Part shown: positions 1 through 8,198 of the stretch, piece after piece
Layout of the letters: each line of letters starts with the position of its first letter
Numbering within the stretch: position 1 is the stretch's first letter
Virus record (IMG/VR): IMGVR_UViG_3300009158_000109
Coordinates: 1 to 36,553 of that record
From: a virus
Length of the DNA: 36,553 bases
Reading direction: 5' to 3' (one strand)
The notes under the pieces: model-generated
Seen by the model: only the letters and a program-made list of their open reading frames with translations
Databases searched by the model: none
Told to the model about the DNA's origin: nothing
Made by a program: the position numbers and the translations under genes

Positions 1-729
1 GAAGATTACACATTAGAAGAGATTCAAGACTTCATGGTATCTGAAGATTTTGACCAATTAGATGAGTTGTCTAAAGGTACATTATCTTCATATGTAAATA
101 AAGCAGCACAAAGTGCTAGAATACATGGTATTATGCAAGGGGACTTTGACAGTAAAAGTAAAAGTGCTAGAAAACCAGGTACAAAACAAGCTTGGTCTAA
201 AATGAAAAGTGATGCACAAAATACCGGATGGAAACGTCAAGATGGTATTAAAACTGCGGTTAGCAAATTAGCTAAAGAAGAAGTAGAACCAATTGATGAG
301 TTATCTAAAAAGACTTTAGGTTCATATGTTAAAAAATCTAAAGATGATATGGCAGATGCTGCTTGGGAAAAAGCTACAGTTAGACGCAATGATAATGAGA
401 AAAAGTTTGATGCATTACATAATAGAATGGACAAACGAGATAAAGGTATCAATAAGGCAGTTGACAAATTAACTAAAGAAGAAGTAGAACCAATTGATGA
501 GATATCAAAAAGTACTTTAGGCTCATATATTAAGAAAGCCGCAGTAGATGCTTCTAATAATGCTGATATAGGTGGTCAAAAAATTGGTTTAGGTAAACCT
601 GGGTCTTGGGATTCTTATAAAAAGTCTTTAATGAGACATAGGGGTATTAGTAAAGCAGTTGACAAATTAACTAAAGAAGAAGTTGAAGAGATTGAAACTC
701 TTGCAGCTAAATATGGTCTAGGAGAATAG
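1..729 (+). CDS. Repeat-containing prohead core-like protein, 5' end missing
   Basis: The reading frame is open from base 1, so the gene starts outside the window; the first ATG at 34 is internal. The visible protein has about three diverged repeats of 65-78 residues. Each carries a block like DELSKxTLGSYVKKA (numbering from the ATG at 34, near residues 10, 88 and 155) and ends in a lysine-rich piece like GINKAVDKLTKEEVE. It is highly charged with no membrane segment. The repeats contain L/I-D-E, which fits the (I/L)-x-E consensus of T4-type prohead proteases. Lying two genes before protease 21, it is plausibly a prohead core component like T4 gp67/gp68, but it shows no clear similarity to either, so the role is inferred from position and composition. 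Confidence 0.6.
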   Translation, partial: EDYTLEEIQDFMVSEDFDQLDELSKGTLSSYVNKAAQSARIHGIMQGDFDSKSKSARKPGTKQAWSKMKSDAQNTGWKRQDGIKTAVSKLAKEEVEPIDELSKKTLGSYVKKSKDDMADAAWEKATVRRNDNEKKFDALHNRMDKRDKGINKAVDKLTKEEVEPIDEISKSTLGSYIKKAAVDASNNADIGGQKIGLGKPGSWDSYKKSLMRHRGISKAVDKLTKEEVEEIETLAAKYGLGE

Positions 730-730
730 T

Positions 731-1192
731 ATGGCAATGATTTTAACCCAAATTAAAAATACAGTACAAGAGGTTATCTATCATTTTGATTGTGTTACCG
801 CTTCTTCAGATACTATTGTAATTGCAGATCTTGCATGTGGTACACAGGTTAGAAATACAGATGCACCAAAAGTAAACATTGTTAGATTTCTTTCTACAGG
901 GTTTGATTCTGCAGGGGTAAGAGTAACTCGATCAGGTAAAAACATCATTGCATGTGCACCTGAAAATGCACCATTTTTAGATTTTACTTCAAATGGTTGG
1001 ACTGAAAGTATTCATAATGATGCAGATATTATTATAACAAGTGATGTGGCAGTTCCTGTTACAGGTTATATTGTATTACGTAAAGTACAAGGTTGGAATG
1101 GTACAGTTGAAAATGCTACTTATGGTTCATATGATGATCCAACAAGAGTAGGTGCTTCTACCACTGTTTTTGGTAGTCCGGATAAAGTTTAA
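731..1192 (+). CDS. Hypothetical protein in head gene cluster
   Basis: This 153-residue protein is not recognised. It is rich in Thr, Val, Asn and small residues, with alternating hydrophobic stretches that suggest an all-beta soluble fold, and no signal or membrane segment. It starts one base after the preceding stop and ends ten bases before the protease gene, so it is co-transcribed with head morphogenesis genes. A minor structural or head-decoration role is possible from context only. The ATG at 731 has GGAG just upstream (in ggagaatag), which supports this start; an ATG two codons later is also possible. Confidence 0.6.
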   Translation: MAMILTQIKNTVQEVIYHFDCVTASSDTIVIADLACGTQVRNTDAPKVNIVRFLSTGFDSAGVRVTRSGKNIIACAPENAPFLDFTSNGWTESIHNDADIIITSDVAVPVTGYIVLRKVQGWNGTVENATYGSYDDPTRVGASTTVFGSPDKV

Positions 1193-1202
1193 GGAACCCA
1201 CA

Positions 1203-1856
1203 ATGAAGCTAATTAAAGAAGTGGTGGAAACCACAAACATTATTGTAGAAGAGAAACTGGGTAAAGGTAAACAATACTATATCGAAGGTACATTTCTTCA
1301 ATCTGAGATTGTAAACCGTAATGGTCGTATGTATAAAGAAAATATAATGGATAAAGAAGTTAATCGTTATATTAAAGAATATGTTGATAAAAATAGAGCG
1401 TATGGTGAATTAGGTCATCCAGATAGTCCTTCCATTAATTTAGATCGTGTATCTCATATGATTGTTGGATTAACCAAGGAAGGCACTAATTATCGTGGTA
1501 AAGCTAAAATTTTAGATACTCCAATGGGTAAGATTGCTAAAGGACTCTTGGATGGTGGTGCTAATTTAGGAGTATCAAGCAGAGCAATGGGTTCTTTGAA
1601 GGCAAACAATGAAGGTGTGCAAATAGTTCAAGATGACTTTATGTTATCAACAGCTGCAGATATTGTTGCTGATCCTTCTGCTCCTGATGCATTTGTAAGA
1701 GGAATTATGGAAAATGTAGATTGGGTCTATAACACTAATTCTAAATCTTGGGAAGTAACTGAACAAATTAAATCTAAAATCAGATCTAGTTCAACTAGAG
1801 TTATTGCAGAGAATCAAGCTAAATGGTTTAAGTCATTCTTAAATTCAATTAAATAA
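1203..1856 (+). CDS. 21: Prohead core protein protease (gp21-like)
   Basis: The product is a 217-residue serine protease of the T4 gp21 family (MEROPS U35 type). It would act inside the prohead, cutting scaffold, capsid protein and internal proteins after I/L-x-E. Visible marks are an N-terminal block with SEIVNRNGRMY, the His-containing AYGELGHPDSP segment, the Ser-containing GANLGVSSRAMG segment and the Asp-containing DIVADPSAPDAF segment, in the order expected for the family. I chose the ATG at 1203 (MKLIKEV) because the upstream in-frame ATG at 1152 lies inside the preceding gene, and 1203 follows an AAGGA sequence. It precedes scaffold and capsid genes as in T4. Its likely substrates include the leader-bearing proteins at 34627-36553. 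Confidence 0.92.
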   Translation: MKLIKEVVETTNIIVEEKLGKGKQYYIEGTFLQSEIVNRNGRMYKENIMDKEVNRYIKEYVDKNRAYGELGHPDSPSINLDRVSHMIVGLTKEGTNYRGKAKILDTPMGKIAKGLLDGGANLGVSSRAMGSLKANNEGVQIVQDDFMLSTAADIVADPSAPDAFVRGIMENVDWVYNTNSKSWEVTEQIKSKIRSSSTRVIAENQAKWFKSFLNSIK

Positions 1857-1950
1857 ATTACAGCTTGGGCGCTGGCTTATATAGCATAAACCCTTAAAAA
1901 TTGATGGAATTAAGTGATAACATATATGTTAGAGTTGAAAATTCTAATAT

Positions 1951-1958
1951 TATAAATA
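1951..1958 (+). promoter_or_regulatory. Late promoter TATAAATA before gene 22
   Basis: This is an exact match to the T4 late promoter element recognised by sigma factor gp55, 41 bases before the scaffold gene start, in a 143-base non-coding gap. No other -35-like element is needed for this promoter class. The first part of the gap (1857-1950) holds only a weak CAGC/GCTG inverted repeat near 1862. Confidence 0.75.
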
Positions 1959-1999
1959 TTAAATACAATATCTATTAGATATAAAATAGGAGATTAAGA

Positions 2000-3010
2000 A
2001 TGTCTATCGAACAAAAAATTGCAGAGATGCTTGCAGAATCAAGAAATAAAGCGGAAGAAGTAGAAGATCTAGATGAAGAATTAGATGAAGCAATTGCTAG
2101 CAATAGAGCTACTCAAGGTGCTTCTGCACAAGAAACAAATAATTTAACAGGTGCTCCGTTTACAGAGAATCCTGACAATGCAAGAAATAACGTTGATAAT
2201 CAAAATGGTGCAGCAAATGCAACATCTAAAAAATCAAATCCTGCAAATGATAAAGCTGAAGCCGGTGATAAGACGGTTATTAATTCAGTTAAAGAAGATA
2301 TTGATGCACTAGTTAATGGTGAAGATTTATCTGAAGAGTTTAAAGAGAAAGCAACTACAATTTTTGAAGCTGCTATTCTTAATAGAGTGAAGCTAGAAGT
2401 TGCTCACTTAGAAGAAGAATTTGAAGCACGTCTTGAAGAAGCCGCTGCTGAAAATCAAGAGGGTCTTGTTGAAAAAGTTGATGGATACCTTAACTATATA
2501 GTTGAGACGTGGATTGCACAAAATGAAATTGCCCTTGAACGTGGTATGAAGTCTGAAATCCTTGAGAATTTTGTTTCCGGTTTGAAAGGTTTATTCGAAG
2601 AAAATTATATCGATATTCCTGAAGAAAAATTTGATGTTGTTGGTCAAATGGAAGCAGCTATTGAAGAACTACAAGATAAGTTGGATGAACAATTAGCAGC
2701 TAATGTTGAAATGAATAAAATCATTTCTGAAGCTGTTCGTGCTGAAATTGTTAGAGAAGCATGTAACGGTTTGACAGATACAGAAGTTGAAAAGTTCACC
2801 GGTTTAGCAGAAGAATTAGTATTTGAAAATGCTGATACTTTTGAGAATAAGGTTCAGACAATTCGTGAAAACTATTTCACAAACAAGGTAACAACGAAAG
2901 TTGTTGAGTCTATTGTAACAGATGCACCTGTTTCTTTAAATGAAGAGGCTGAAACATATGTTGCTCCTCAAATGAAAAATTACATGTCAGCATTAAACAA
3001 CTTAAAATAA
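2000..3010 (+). CDS. 22: Prohead core scaffold protein (gp22-like)
   Basis: This 336-residue acidic, Glu-rich, largely helical protein lies between protease 21 and major capsid 23, the T4 position of scaffold gp22. The N-terminal 100 residues are low-complexity and rich in Asn, Ala and Glu. The rest contains long heptad-like stretches (for example residues 125-155 and 215-250) suited to coiled-coil core assembly. L-x-E motifs near the start (MLAES) and along the chain would be cut by gp21 during head maturation, as known for T4. The start has a clean AGGAG eleven bases upstream and a late promoter at 1951. Confidence 0.88.
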   Translation: MSIEQKIAEMLAESRNKAEEVEDLDEELDEAIASNRATQGASAQETNNLTGAPFTENPDNARNNVDNQNGAANATSKKSNPANDKAEAGDKTVINSVKEDIDALVNGEDLSEEFKEKATTIFEAAILNRVKLEVAHLEEEFEARLEEAAAENQEGLVEKVDGYLNYIVETWIAQNEIALERGMKSEILENFVSGLKGLFEENYIDIPEEKFDVVGQMEAAIEELQDKLDEQLAANVEMNKIISEAVRAEIVREACNGLTDTEVEKFTGLAEELVFENADTFENKVQTIRENYFTNKVTTKVVESIVTDAPVSLNEEAETYVAPQMKNYMSALNNLK

Positions 3011-3027
3011 TAAAAAAGGAAATTAAA

Positions 3028-4323
3028 ATGACACAACGTCAAGATCTAATTAAAAAATGGGCACCGATACTAGAACATAGTTCATTGCCTGCTATTAAAG
3101 ATAACTACCGTAAGGAAGTTACAGCGATTCTTTTGGAAAACCAAGAACGCGAAATGTTAAAAACTTCACAAGTTCTTTTTGAAGATTCTCCAACTAACCA
3201 TGCAGGTGCCATGCCTGATGCAAACGGTGTTGCTAAATTCGATCCAGTATTGATCAGTTTAGTACGTCGTGCAATGCCACAAATGATCGCTTACGACATT
3301 TGCGGTGTACAACCAATGACACAACCTACTGGTTTGATTTTTGCAATGAAATCAAAATATACATCACAAGATGGTACAGAAGCTTTGTTTAACGAAGCAG
3401 ATGCAGGTTTCTCTGGTGACGGTACAGCTAACGGTGGTTCAAACCCTGTTTCTGGTACTTATGATATCGGTCGCGGTATCTCTACATCAGCTGCTGAACG
3501 TTTAGGCCAAGGCGGTTCTGGTGATGGTACTTTTGCTGAAATGTCTTTCTCAATTGAGAAAACTTCAGTTGTTGCTAAAACTCGTGCTCTTAAAGCTGAG
3601 TACTCAGTTGAATTAGCACAAGACTTGAAATCAGTTCATGGTCTTGACGCTGAAGCTGAATTATCAACAATTCTTTCAACAGAAATTCTTGCTGAAATCA
3701 ACCGTGAAGTTATCCGTACTGTTTATAAAACAGCTAAACCAGGTGCTCAAGTTGGTACAGCAGTTGCAGGTACTTTCGACTTAGATGTTGACTCAAATGG
3801 TCGTTGGTCTGTTGAAAAATTCAAAGGTCTATTGTTCCAAATCGAACGTGAAGCCAATGCGATTGCACAACAAACTCGTCGTGGTCGTGGTAACTTCATC
3901 CTTTGCTCTTCAGATGTTGCATCTGCATTAGCAATGGCCGGTGTTCTTGATTACGCTCCTGCTTTAAGCACTTCATTGAATGTTGACGAAGCTTCAACAA
4001 CATTCGCCGGCGTATTGAATGGTAAATATAAAGTTTATGTTGACCCATATTCAGCAAACCAAGGTGCTACACAGTTCTTCACTGTAGGTTATAAAGGTAC
4101 TTCAGCATTTGATGCAGGTTTATTCTACTGTCCTTATGTTCCTTTACAACTTGTTAGAGCTGTAGATCCACAAAGCTTCCAACCAAAAATTGGTTTCAAA
4201 ACTCGTTACGGTATGGTTGCAAACCCATTTGTTGATCTTGATGATTCATCAGGTTCTACAGGTGATTTGATTGCTAACAAAAACTACTACTATCGTCGTG
4301 TTGCTGTTACAAACTTAATGTAA
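3028..4323 (+). CDS. 23: Major capsid protein (gp23-like)
   Basis: This 431-residue protein is the T4-type major capsid protein. The N-terminal segment (LIKKWAPILE, then ENQE) and the block LVRRAMPQMIAYDICGVQPM (about residues 80-99) match the conserved gp23 pattern. Family members are cut by gp21 after an (I/L)-x-E site; here L-F-E at residues 50-52 is a likely site, leaving DSPTN at the mature N terminus (inference). Codon use is noticeably richer in C-ending codons than in neighbouring genes, as expected for a highly expressed gene. An AAGGA site precedes the ATG and a strong intrinsic terminator follows. Confidence 0.97.
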   Translation: MTQRQDLIKKWAPILEHSSLPAIKDNYRKEVTAILLENQEREMLKTSQVLFEDSPTNHAGAMPDANGVAKFDPVLISLVRRAMPQMIAYDICGVQPMTQPTGLIFAMKSKYTSQDGTEALFNEADAGFSGDGTANGGSNPVSGTYDIGRGISTSAAERLGQGGSGDGTFAEMSFSIEKTSVVAKTRALKAEYSVELAQDLKSVHGLDAEAELSTILSTEILAEINREVIRTVYKTAKPGAQVGTAVAGTFDLDVDSNGRWSVEKFKGLLFQIEREANAIAQQTRRGRGNFILCSSDVASALAMAGVLDYAPALSTSLNVDEASTTFAGVLNGKYKVYVDPYSANQGATQFFTVGYKGTSAFDAGLFYCPYVPLQLVRAVDPQSFQPKIGFKTRYGMVANPFVDLDDSSGSTGDLIANKNYYYRRVAVTNLM

Positions 4324-4352
4324 TAATACCCGTAAGGGAACTGCATTATGTT

Positions 4353-4377
4353 GGGGATCTTTGGATCCCCTTTTTTA
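4353..4377 (+). terminator. Intrinsic terminator after gene 23
   Basis: A perfect 7-bp stem GGGGATC/GATCCCC with loop TTTG is followed directly by six T residues. It lies 30 bases after the capsid stop codon and separates capsid transcription from the next late promoter at 4391. Confidence 0.92.
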
Positions 4378-4390
4378 TTGTACAAAATAT

Positions 4391-4398
4391 TATAAATA
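4391..4398 (+). promoter_or_regulatory. Late promoter TATAAATA before tail-tube-like gene
   Basis: Exact TATAAATA, 38 bases before the ATG at 4436 and just downstream of the gene 23 terminator, so it restarts late transcription for the following structural gene. Confidence 0.75.
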
Positions 4399-4435
4399 GT
4401 ATATAATAAATATAGTATCACTAATAGGAACAATT

Positions 4436-4975
4436 ATGTCTACATTAACTTGCCCAATGCCATCTAATATTAATCCATTATCTCCTAATGGATTCCTATT
4501 CAATATCACAAAATTACCTGATGTGAATTTCTTTTCACAACAAGTTAATCTACCAAATATTAGTTTAGGATCAATTGATCAAGGAACTCCATTTGTAATA
4601 GTTCCAATTCCAGGTGAGATGCTTACATTTGGCTCACTTGAATTGCAATTTATTGTTGATGAGGATATGAAGAACTACACATCCATATTCAATTGGATGA
4701 AGGGGTTAGGCTTTCCCCATGATTATAAGCAATATACAGATTTTATTGCAGAGGATAATATGGGATTTACCCGTGCTGAATTATCAAAGAATTATTCAGA
4801 TGCAGTATTGCAGATCTTAAATAGTTCCAATAATGTGGTATCTTCAATTCAATTTAGGGATATATTTCCGGTTAGTTTAGAAGCATTAACATTTTTAAGC
4901 ACAAGTCAAGATGTACAATATCTAACAGGAACTGCATCATTTAGATTTAGTTACTACGAATTTATGACGGTATAA
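4436..4975 (+). CDS. Virion structural protein, tail-tube/gp19-like
   Basis: This 179-residue protein contains NGFLFNITKLPDVNFF, then QVNLPNISLG, PIPGEML, and a central LQFIVDEDMKNYTSIFNWM segment. The pattern resembles the tail-tube and tube-initiator fold of T4-type and other contractile phages (gp19/gp54-like), in which a beta-sandwich is followed by a helix carrying a W-containing motif. It has its own late promoter and lies after the major capsid gene, where T4 itself has gene 24. I am fairly sure it is a virion protein; the assignment to tube, initiator or completion protein is an inference from pattern resemblance. Confidence 0.65.
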   Translation: MSTLTCPMPSNINPLSPNGFLFNITKLPDVNFFSQQVNLPNISLGSIDQGTPFVIVPIPGEMLTFGSLELQFIVDEDMKNYTSIFNWMKGLGFPHDYKQYTDFIAEDNMGFTRAELSKNYSDAVLQILNSSNNVVSSIQFRDIFPVSLEALTFLSTSQDVQYLTGTASFRFSYYEFMTV

Positions 4976-4978
4976 ATA
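4971..4978 (+). promoter_or_regulatory. Late promoter TATAAATA before uvsY
   Basis: Exact TATAAATA that overlaps the stop codon of the preceding structural gene and lies 23 bases before the uvsY ATG. It suggests that this recombination mediator is made late as well as by any read-through. Confidence 0.7.
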
Positions 4979-5001
4979 CAATATAATATTATGGAGTTGT
5001 T

Positions 5002-5439
5002 ATGAAAATAGATGAAATTCAAGTGATGTGGGAGCAAGATTGTGGGATAGATGATAACTATCTTGGAGAAGCTGCCACATCAACACCAAAGTTACATTCA
5101 AAATATATTAAGCTTTTGATAGAGGCAAAATTAAAACTATCAAAATTGAACTCGGATTACAATACAATTAGAAAGATAAAATTTAGATACTATCGTGGTG
5201 AGATGACACGAGAGGAACTAAAGAATGAAGGATGGGATCAATATCAAGGAATCAAACCACTTAAGAATGAGATGGATGAGATCCTTACCGGTGATGATTC
5301 TCTTAATGGTATCACTTTAAAAATAGAGTATTTGTCTTCCATGATATACCTATTAGAGTCCATACTAGGACAAATTCGTTCTAGAGACTTTCAAATTAAA
5401 AATGGAATAGCATGGAAGCAATTCCTTGCTGGAATGTAA
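5002..5439 (+). CDS. uvsY: Recombination mediator UvsY
   Basis: This 145-residue protein matches the T4 UvsY layout: an N-terminal acidic segment, then SKYIKLLIEAKLKLSKL, RYYRGEMTREE, and a C-terminal YLLESILGQIRSRDFQIKN block that corresponds to the conserved IKSRGFAIK region. UvsY loads the UvsX recombinase onto Gp32-covered single-stranded DNA and is central to recombination-dependent replication. In T4 it is beside uvsW; here a homing endonuclease gene separates the two. The ATG follows a GGAG seven bases upstream, and a late promoter lies at 4971. Confidence 0.9.
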   Translation: MKIDEIQVMWEQDCGIDDNYLGEAATSTPKLHSKYIKLLIEAKLKLSKLNSDYNTIRKIKFRYYRGEMTREELKNEGWDQYQGIKPLKNEMDEILTGDDSLNGITLKIEYLSSMIYLLESILGQIRSRDFQIKNGIAWKQFLAGM

Positions 5440-5461
5440 TGATGGTTGAATTCAGTTCTTT

Positions 5462-5469
5462 TATAAATA
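5462..5469 (+). promoter_or_regulatory. Late promoter TATAAATA before homing endonuclease
   Basis: Exact TATAAATA, 16 bases before the endonuclease ATG and followed by a strong AAAGGAG ribosome binding site. It gives the inserted gene its own late transcript. Confidence 0.65.
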
Positions 5470-5485
5470 TTATAAAGGAGATAAT

Positions 5486-6199
5486 ATGCAAACACATAAA
5501 TTAATGATTAAAACCCATATTAGCACTGGATTAAAATATCTATGTTATACTAGATCAGATGGTGAAGAATATAATAATTATAAAGGTTCAGGTAAATTAT
5601 GGAAAAGACATCTTAAAAAATATGGTGATATAATTAAAACCGAATTAATTTATGAATGTGAAGATTTTAATAATTTTAAAAATTATGCAATAGAAAAAAG
5701 TTTGGAATATAACATCATTAATTCTAATGAATGGGCAAACTTAAAATTAGAAGAAGGTGATGGTGGAGATACTGTATCAAATAAGAGATGGATTACCGAT
5801 GGAATTAATGATGTTTATATATTAAAAAGTAAAGAAATTCCTATTGGTTGGAAACAAGGAAGATCTAATTGTGTATTTAATAATAGTTTAAATCAATCTA
5901 ACTTTAGTTCTAAAGCATTAAAAGAAAATAAAATAAAAGGAATGACCAATGCTTGGAAAGAAGGAAAAATGGATAAAAGAGATAATTCTAAGTGTGGTAT
6001 AAAAGGAGATAATAATCCTGCAAAGAGGCAAGAAGTAAAAGATAAAATAAGTAAAGCATGGGAAAACAGAAACACCGATAAGTATAAAGAGTCTGCAATA
6101 AAAAGGGCAAATAGAAAAATTACTTGTCCATATTGCAATAATGTATTTGGTGAACAAGGATATAATAGGTGGCACGGTGAAAAATGCAAATTAAAGTAG
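5486..6199 (+). CDS. Free-standing homing endonuclease (GIY-YIG-like, zinc finger)
   Basis: This 237-residue protein has an N-terminal domain with YKGSGKLWKRHLKKYG (residues 31-46), a signature of phage homing endonucleases related to the GIY-YIG group. A middle segment has KRWITDG and PIGWKQGRS, typical of NUMOD-type DNA-binding modules. A repeat-like NUMOD3 stretch rich in Lys and Asn follows (about residues 150-200), and the C terminus has a C-x2-C...H-x4-C zinc finger (CPYCNNVF...WHGEKC). It sits between uvsY and uvsW, which adjoin in T4, and its end overlaps the uvsW start by 16 bases, so the insertion left uvsW intact. It is slightly more A-rich than its neighbours, consistent with a mobile gene. 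Confidence 0.82.
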   Translation: MQTHKLMIKTHISTGLKYLCYTRSDGEEYNNYKGSGKLWKRHLKKYGDIIKTELIYECEDFNNFKNYAIEKSLEYNIINSNEWANLKLEEGDGGDTVSNKRWITDGINDVYILKSKEIPIGWKQGRSNCVFNNSLNQSNFSSKALKENKIKGMTNAWKEGKMDKRDNSKCGIKGDNNPAKRQEVKDKISKAWENRNTDKYKESAIKRANRKITCPYCNNVFGEQGYNRWHGEKCKLK

Positions 6200-7668
6200 A
6201 AAAGTTAAATGAGGTATATTTACGAGTTATGTGTGATGATCATGGTATAGAACAAGATATTTCCCAGTTCTTTACCTTTGAGGTTCCGGGTGCTAGGTTT
6301 ACTCCAGCCTTTAAGGCTCGTATATGGGATGGGCGTCTAAGACTTTTTGATATGCTTAGAAAGACTTTATATGTTGGTCTATTGGATTATTTAATTAAGT
6401 TTGCAGAACGAAATGACCTTGAGATTGAATACAAAAATGAAGTTGTTTCTAAGACTAAAGTAACAATTGAAGAAATAAAATCATATGTTGAATCTTTGAA
6501 TCTATATGGTAAAGGTAATCCAATAGAGGTTAGAGATTATCAAATTGAAGCCATATACCAGGGAATATATAATAATCGTTCTATTCTATTATCTCCAACC
6601 GGTTCAGGTAAGAGTTTAATCATATATGTCATTATGAGATGGCACCTTGAGAATGATAAAAAATGTTTGATTGTGGTACCAACAACAAGTTTGGTTGAAC
6701 AATTATTTTCTGATTTTGAAGATTATTCATCTGCAAATGGATGGGATACTTCAGAATATTGTCAAAAATTATATTCAGGATTTAGTAAGGATTTCACTAA
6801 AGAAGTATTACTAACCACATGGCAATCTATATTTAGACAACCAAAGAATTGGTTCGATCAATTTGATGTATTGTTTGGTGATGAAGCACATCAATTTAAA
6901 GCAAGATCTTTGACCTCCATTATGGAGAAGTTAACCGATACCAAATATAGAATTGGTACAACAGGTTCATTGGATGATTCTAAGATTAATAAGTTAGTGT
7001 TAGAAGGGGTATTTGGACCTGTTTATAAAGTAACCACCACTAAAAAGTTAATGGATTCGCAAAAACTATCAGAGCTTAGAATTAATGGTATTATTCTAAA
7101 GTATGATGAATCAATTAGAAAAGAAATGAATAAAGCCACATATCCACAAGAAATGGACTTTATTGTTAGAAATGAAAAACGAAATAAGTTTATACGTAAT
7201 CTAACATTAAAAACTGAAGGTAATACATTACTATTATTCCAATATGTGGAGAAACATGGTAAGATCTTATTTGATTTAATTTCAACTAAGGTAGATGAGA
7301 ATAGAAAAGTATTTTTTATTCATGGTGGTACTGAAGTGGCAGATAGAGAAAATATAAGACATATTGTGGCAGAAGAAAACAATGCGATTATTATTGCTTC
7401 ATTTGGTGTATATTCCACAGGAATAAATATACCATCAATCGAGAATATTATATTTGCATCACCCTCTAAATCTAAAATTAGAAACTTACAATCGATTGGA
7501 AGAGGCCTTAGGTTAAATAATGGAAAAACCTATTGTAGTTTATATGACATTGCGGATGATCTCTCATATAAATCTTGGAGAAATCATACCATTAAGCATG
7601 CCGCTGAAAGATACAAATTATATACCGAGGAGGAATTCTCGGTGAAATTAATAGAGGTGGTATTATGA
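6184..7668 (+). CDS. uvsW: RNA-DNA/DNA helicase UvsW
   Basis: This 494-residue superfamily 2 helicase matches T4 UvsW. It has a small N-terminal domain (about residues 1-110), then the Q-type VRDYQIEA motif, Walker A PTGSGKS at 138-144, DEAH at 233-236, the TGSLDD motif III region, and QSIGRGLR motif VI near 437. UvsW unwinds branched recombination intermediates and R-loops, shuts off origin-dependent initiation and favours recombination-dependent replication. The ATG at 6184 overlaps the end of the inserted endonuclease gene. Confidence 0.95.
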   Translation: MQIKVEKLNEVYLRVMCDDHGIEQDISQFFTFEVPGARFTPAFKARIWDGRLRLFDMLRKTLYVGLLDYLIKFAERNDLEIEYKNEVVSKTKVTIEEIKSYVESLNLYGKGNPIEVRDYQIEAIYQGIYNNRSILLSPTGSGKSLIIYVIMRWHLENDKKCLIVVPTTSLVEQLFSDFEDYSSANGWDTSEYCQKLYSGFSKDFTKEVLLTTWQSIFRQPKNWFDQFDVLFGDEAHQFKARSLTSIMEKLTDTKYRIGTTGSLDDSKINKLVLEGVFGPVYKVTTTKKLMDSQKLSELRINGIILKYDESIRKEMNKATYPQEMDFIVRNEKRNKFIRNLTLKTEGNTLLLFQYVEKHGKILFDLISTKVDENRKVFFIHGGTEVADRENIRHIVAEENNAIIIASFGVYSTGINIPSIENIIFASPSKSKIRNLQSIGRGLRLNNGKTYCSLYDIADDLSYKSWRNHTIKHAAERYKLYTEEEFSVKLIEVVL

Positions 7669-8060
7669 CAGAAGTATCAATAATAAAATTAACATCAGGT
7701 GTTGATGTGGTTGGAGTTATTCTTAATATGGATGACTTTACAATAACAATATCTAATCCATTTGAAATAATGTATAATCCTCAATCAGATTCAATTACAT
7801 TTGTACCATTATGTTTTTGGTCTTATGATTCAGAATTTACCATATCAACCAATCAAATATTGTTTACTGCATCAAGTATGCCATTACTTGCAAAAAGGTA
7901 TAACGATGTAATCATTAAAACAAATAAAGAAGATAATACTAATGTAGAAGAATCATCTGATGACATCATAGAATCTATATTTAATGATAATTATGATGAA
8001 TATGAATATGATGATTTTGAATTGAATATTGAATTAGAAAGTAATAATATATTACATTAA
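7665..8060 (+). CDS. Small Sm-like (beta-barrel) hypothetical protein, paralogue of 21786-22082
   Basis: This 131-residue protein overlaps the uvsW stop by four bases (ATGA). The first 85 residues have the pattern IIKLTSGxDVVGVIL...ITISNPFEIMY, which resembles the small beta-barrel of Sm/LSm-like proteins. The last 40 residues are a very acidic, low-complexity tail rich in Asp, Glu, Asn and Tyr. The second gene at 21786 shares the opening IKxTSGxxI, the central Y-x-Q and the overall length of the core, so the two are probably paralogues. No function is known to me; RNA or DNA binding is a fold-based guess. Confidence 0.65.
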   Translation: MTEVSIIKLTSGVDVVGVILNMDDFTITISNPFEIMYNPQSDSITFVPLCFWSYDSEFTISTNQILFTASSMPLLAKRYNDVIIKTNKEDNTNVEESSDDIIESIFNDNYDEYEYDDFELNIELESNNILH

Positions 8061-8139
8061 GCATTACTTAACGGTCCCAATAAAGATATAATAACACTAA
8101 AAAGAATTAATGTACAATTTATTTTAGGTTGTAATTAAA

Positions 8140-8169
8140 TTGTACTTATATCAATTAATGTTGTATAAT
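8140..8169 (+). promoter_or_regulatory. Early/middle-type promoter for gene 55
   Basis: TTGTAC at 8140-8145 and TATAAT at 8164-8169 are separated by exactly 18 bases. The site is 29 bases before the sigma factor gene. It is one of fourteen sites in the window with the same spacing and boxes. The gap 8061-8139 before it is AT-rich with nothing else recognisable. Confidence 0.8.
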
Positions 8170-8198
8170 GAATCTAATATAATAATAAAGGCAATAAT

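Noticed and set aside
5893-6189. Hydrophobic frames on the minus strand
   Set aside because: They are antisense to the A-rich Lys codons of the homing endonuclease, which read as Phe and Leu in reverse; no binding site or promoter.
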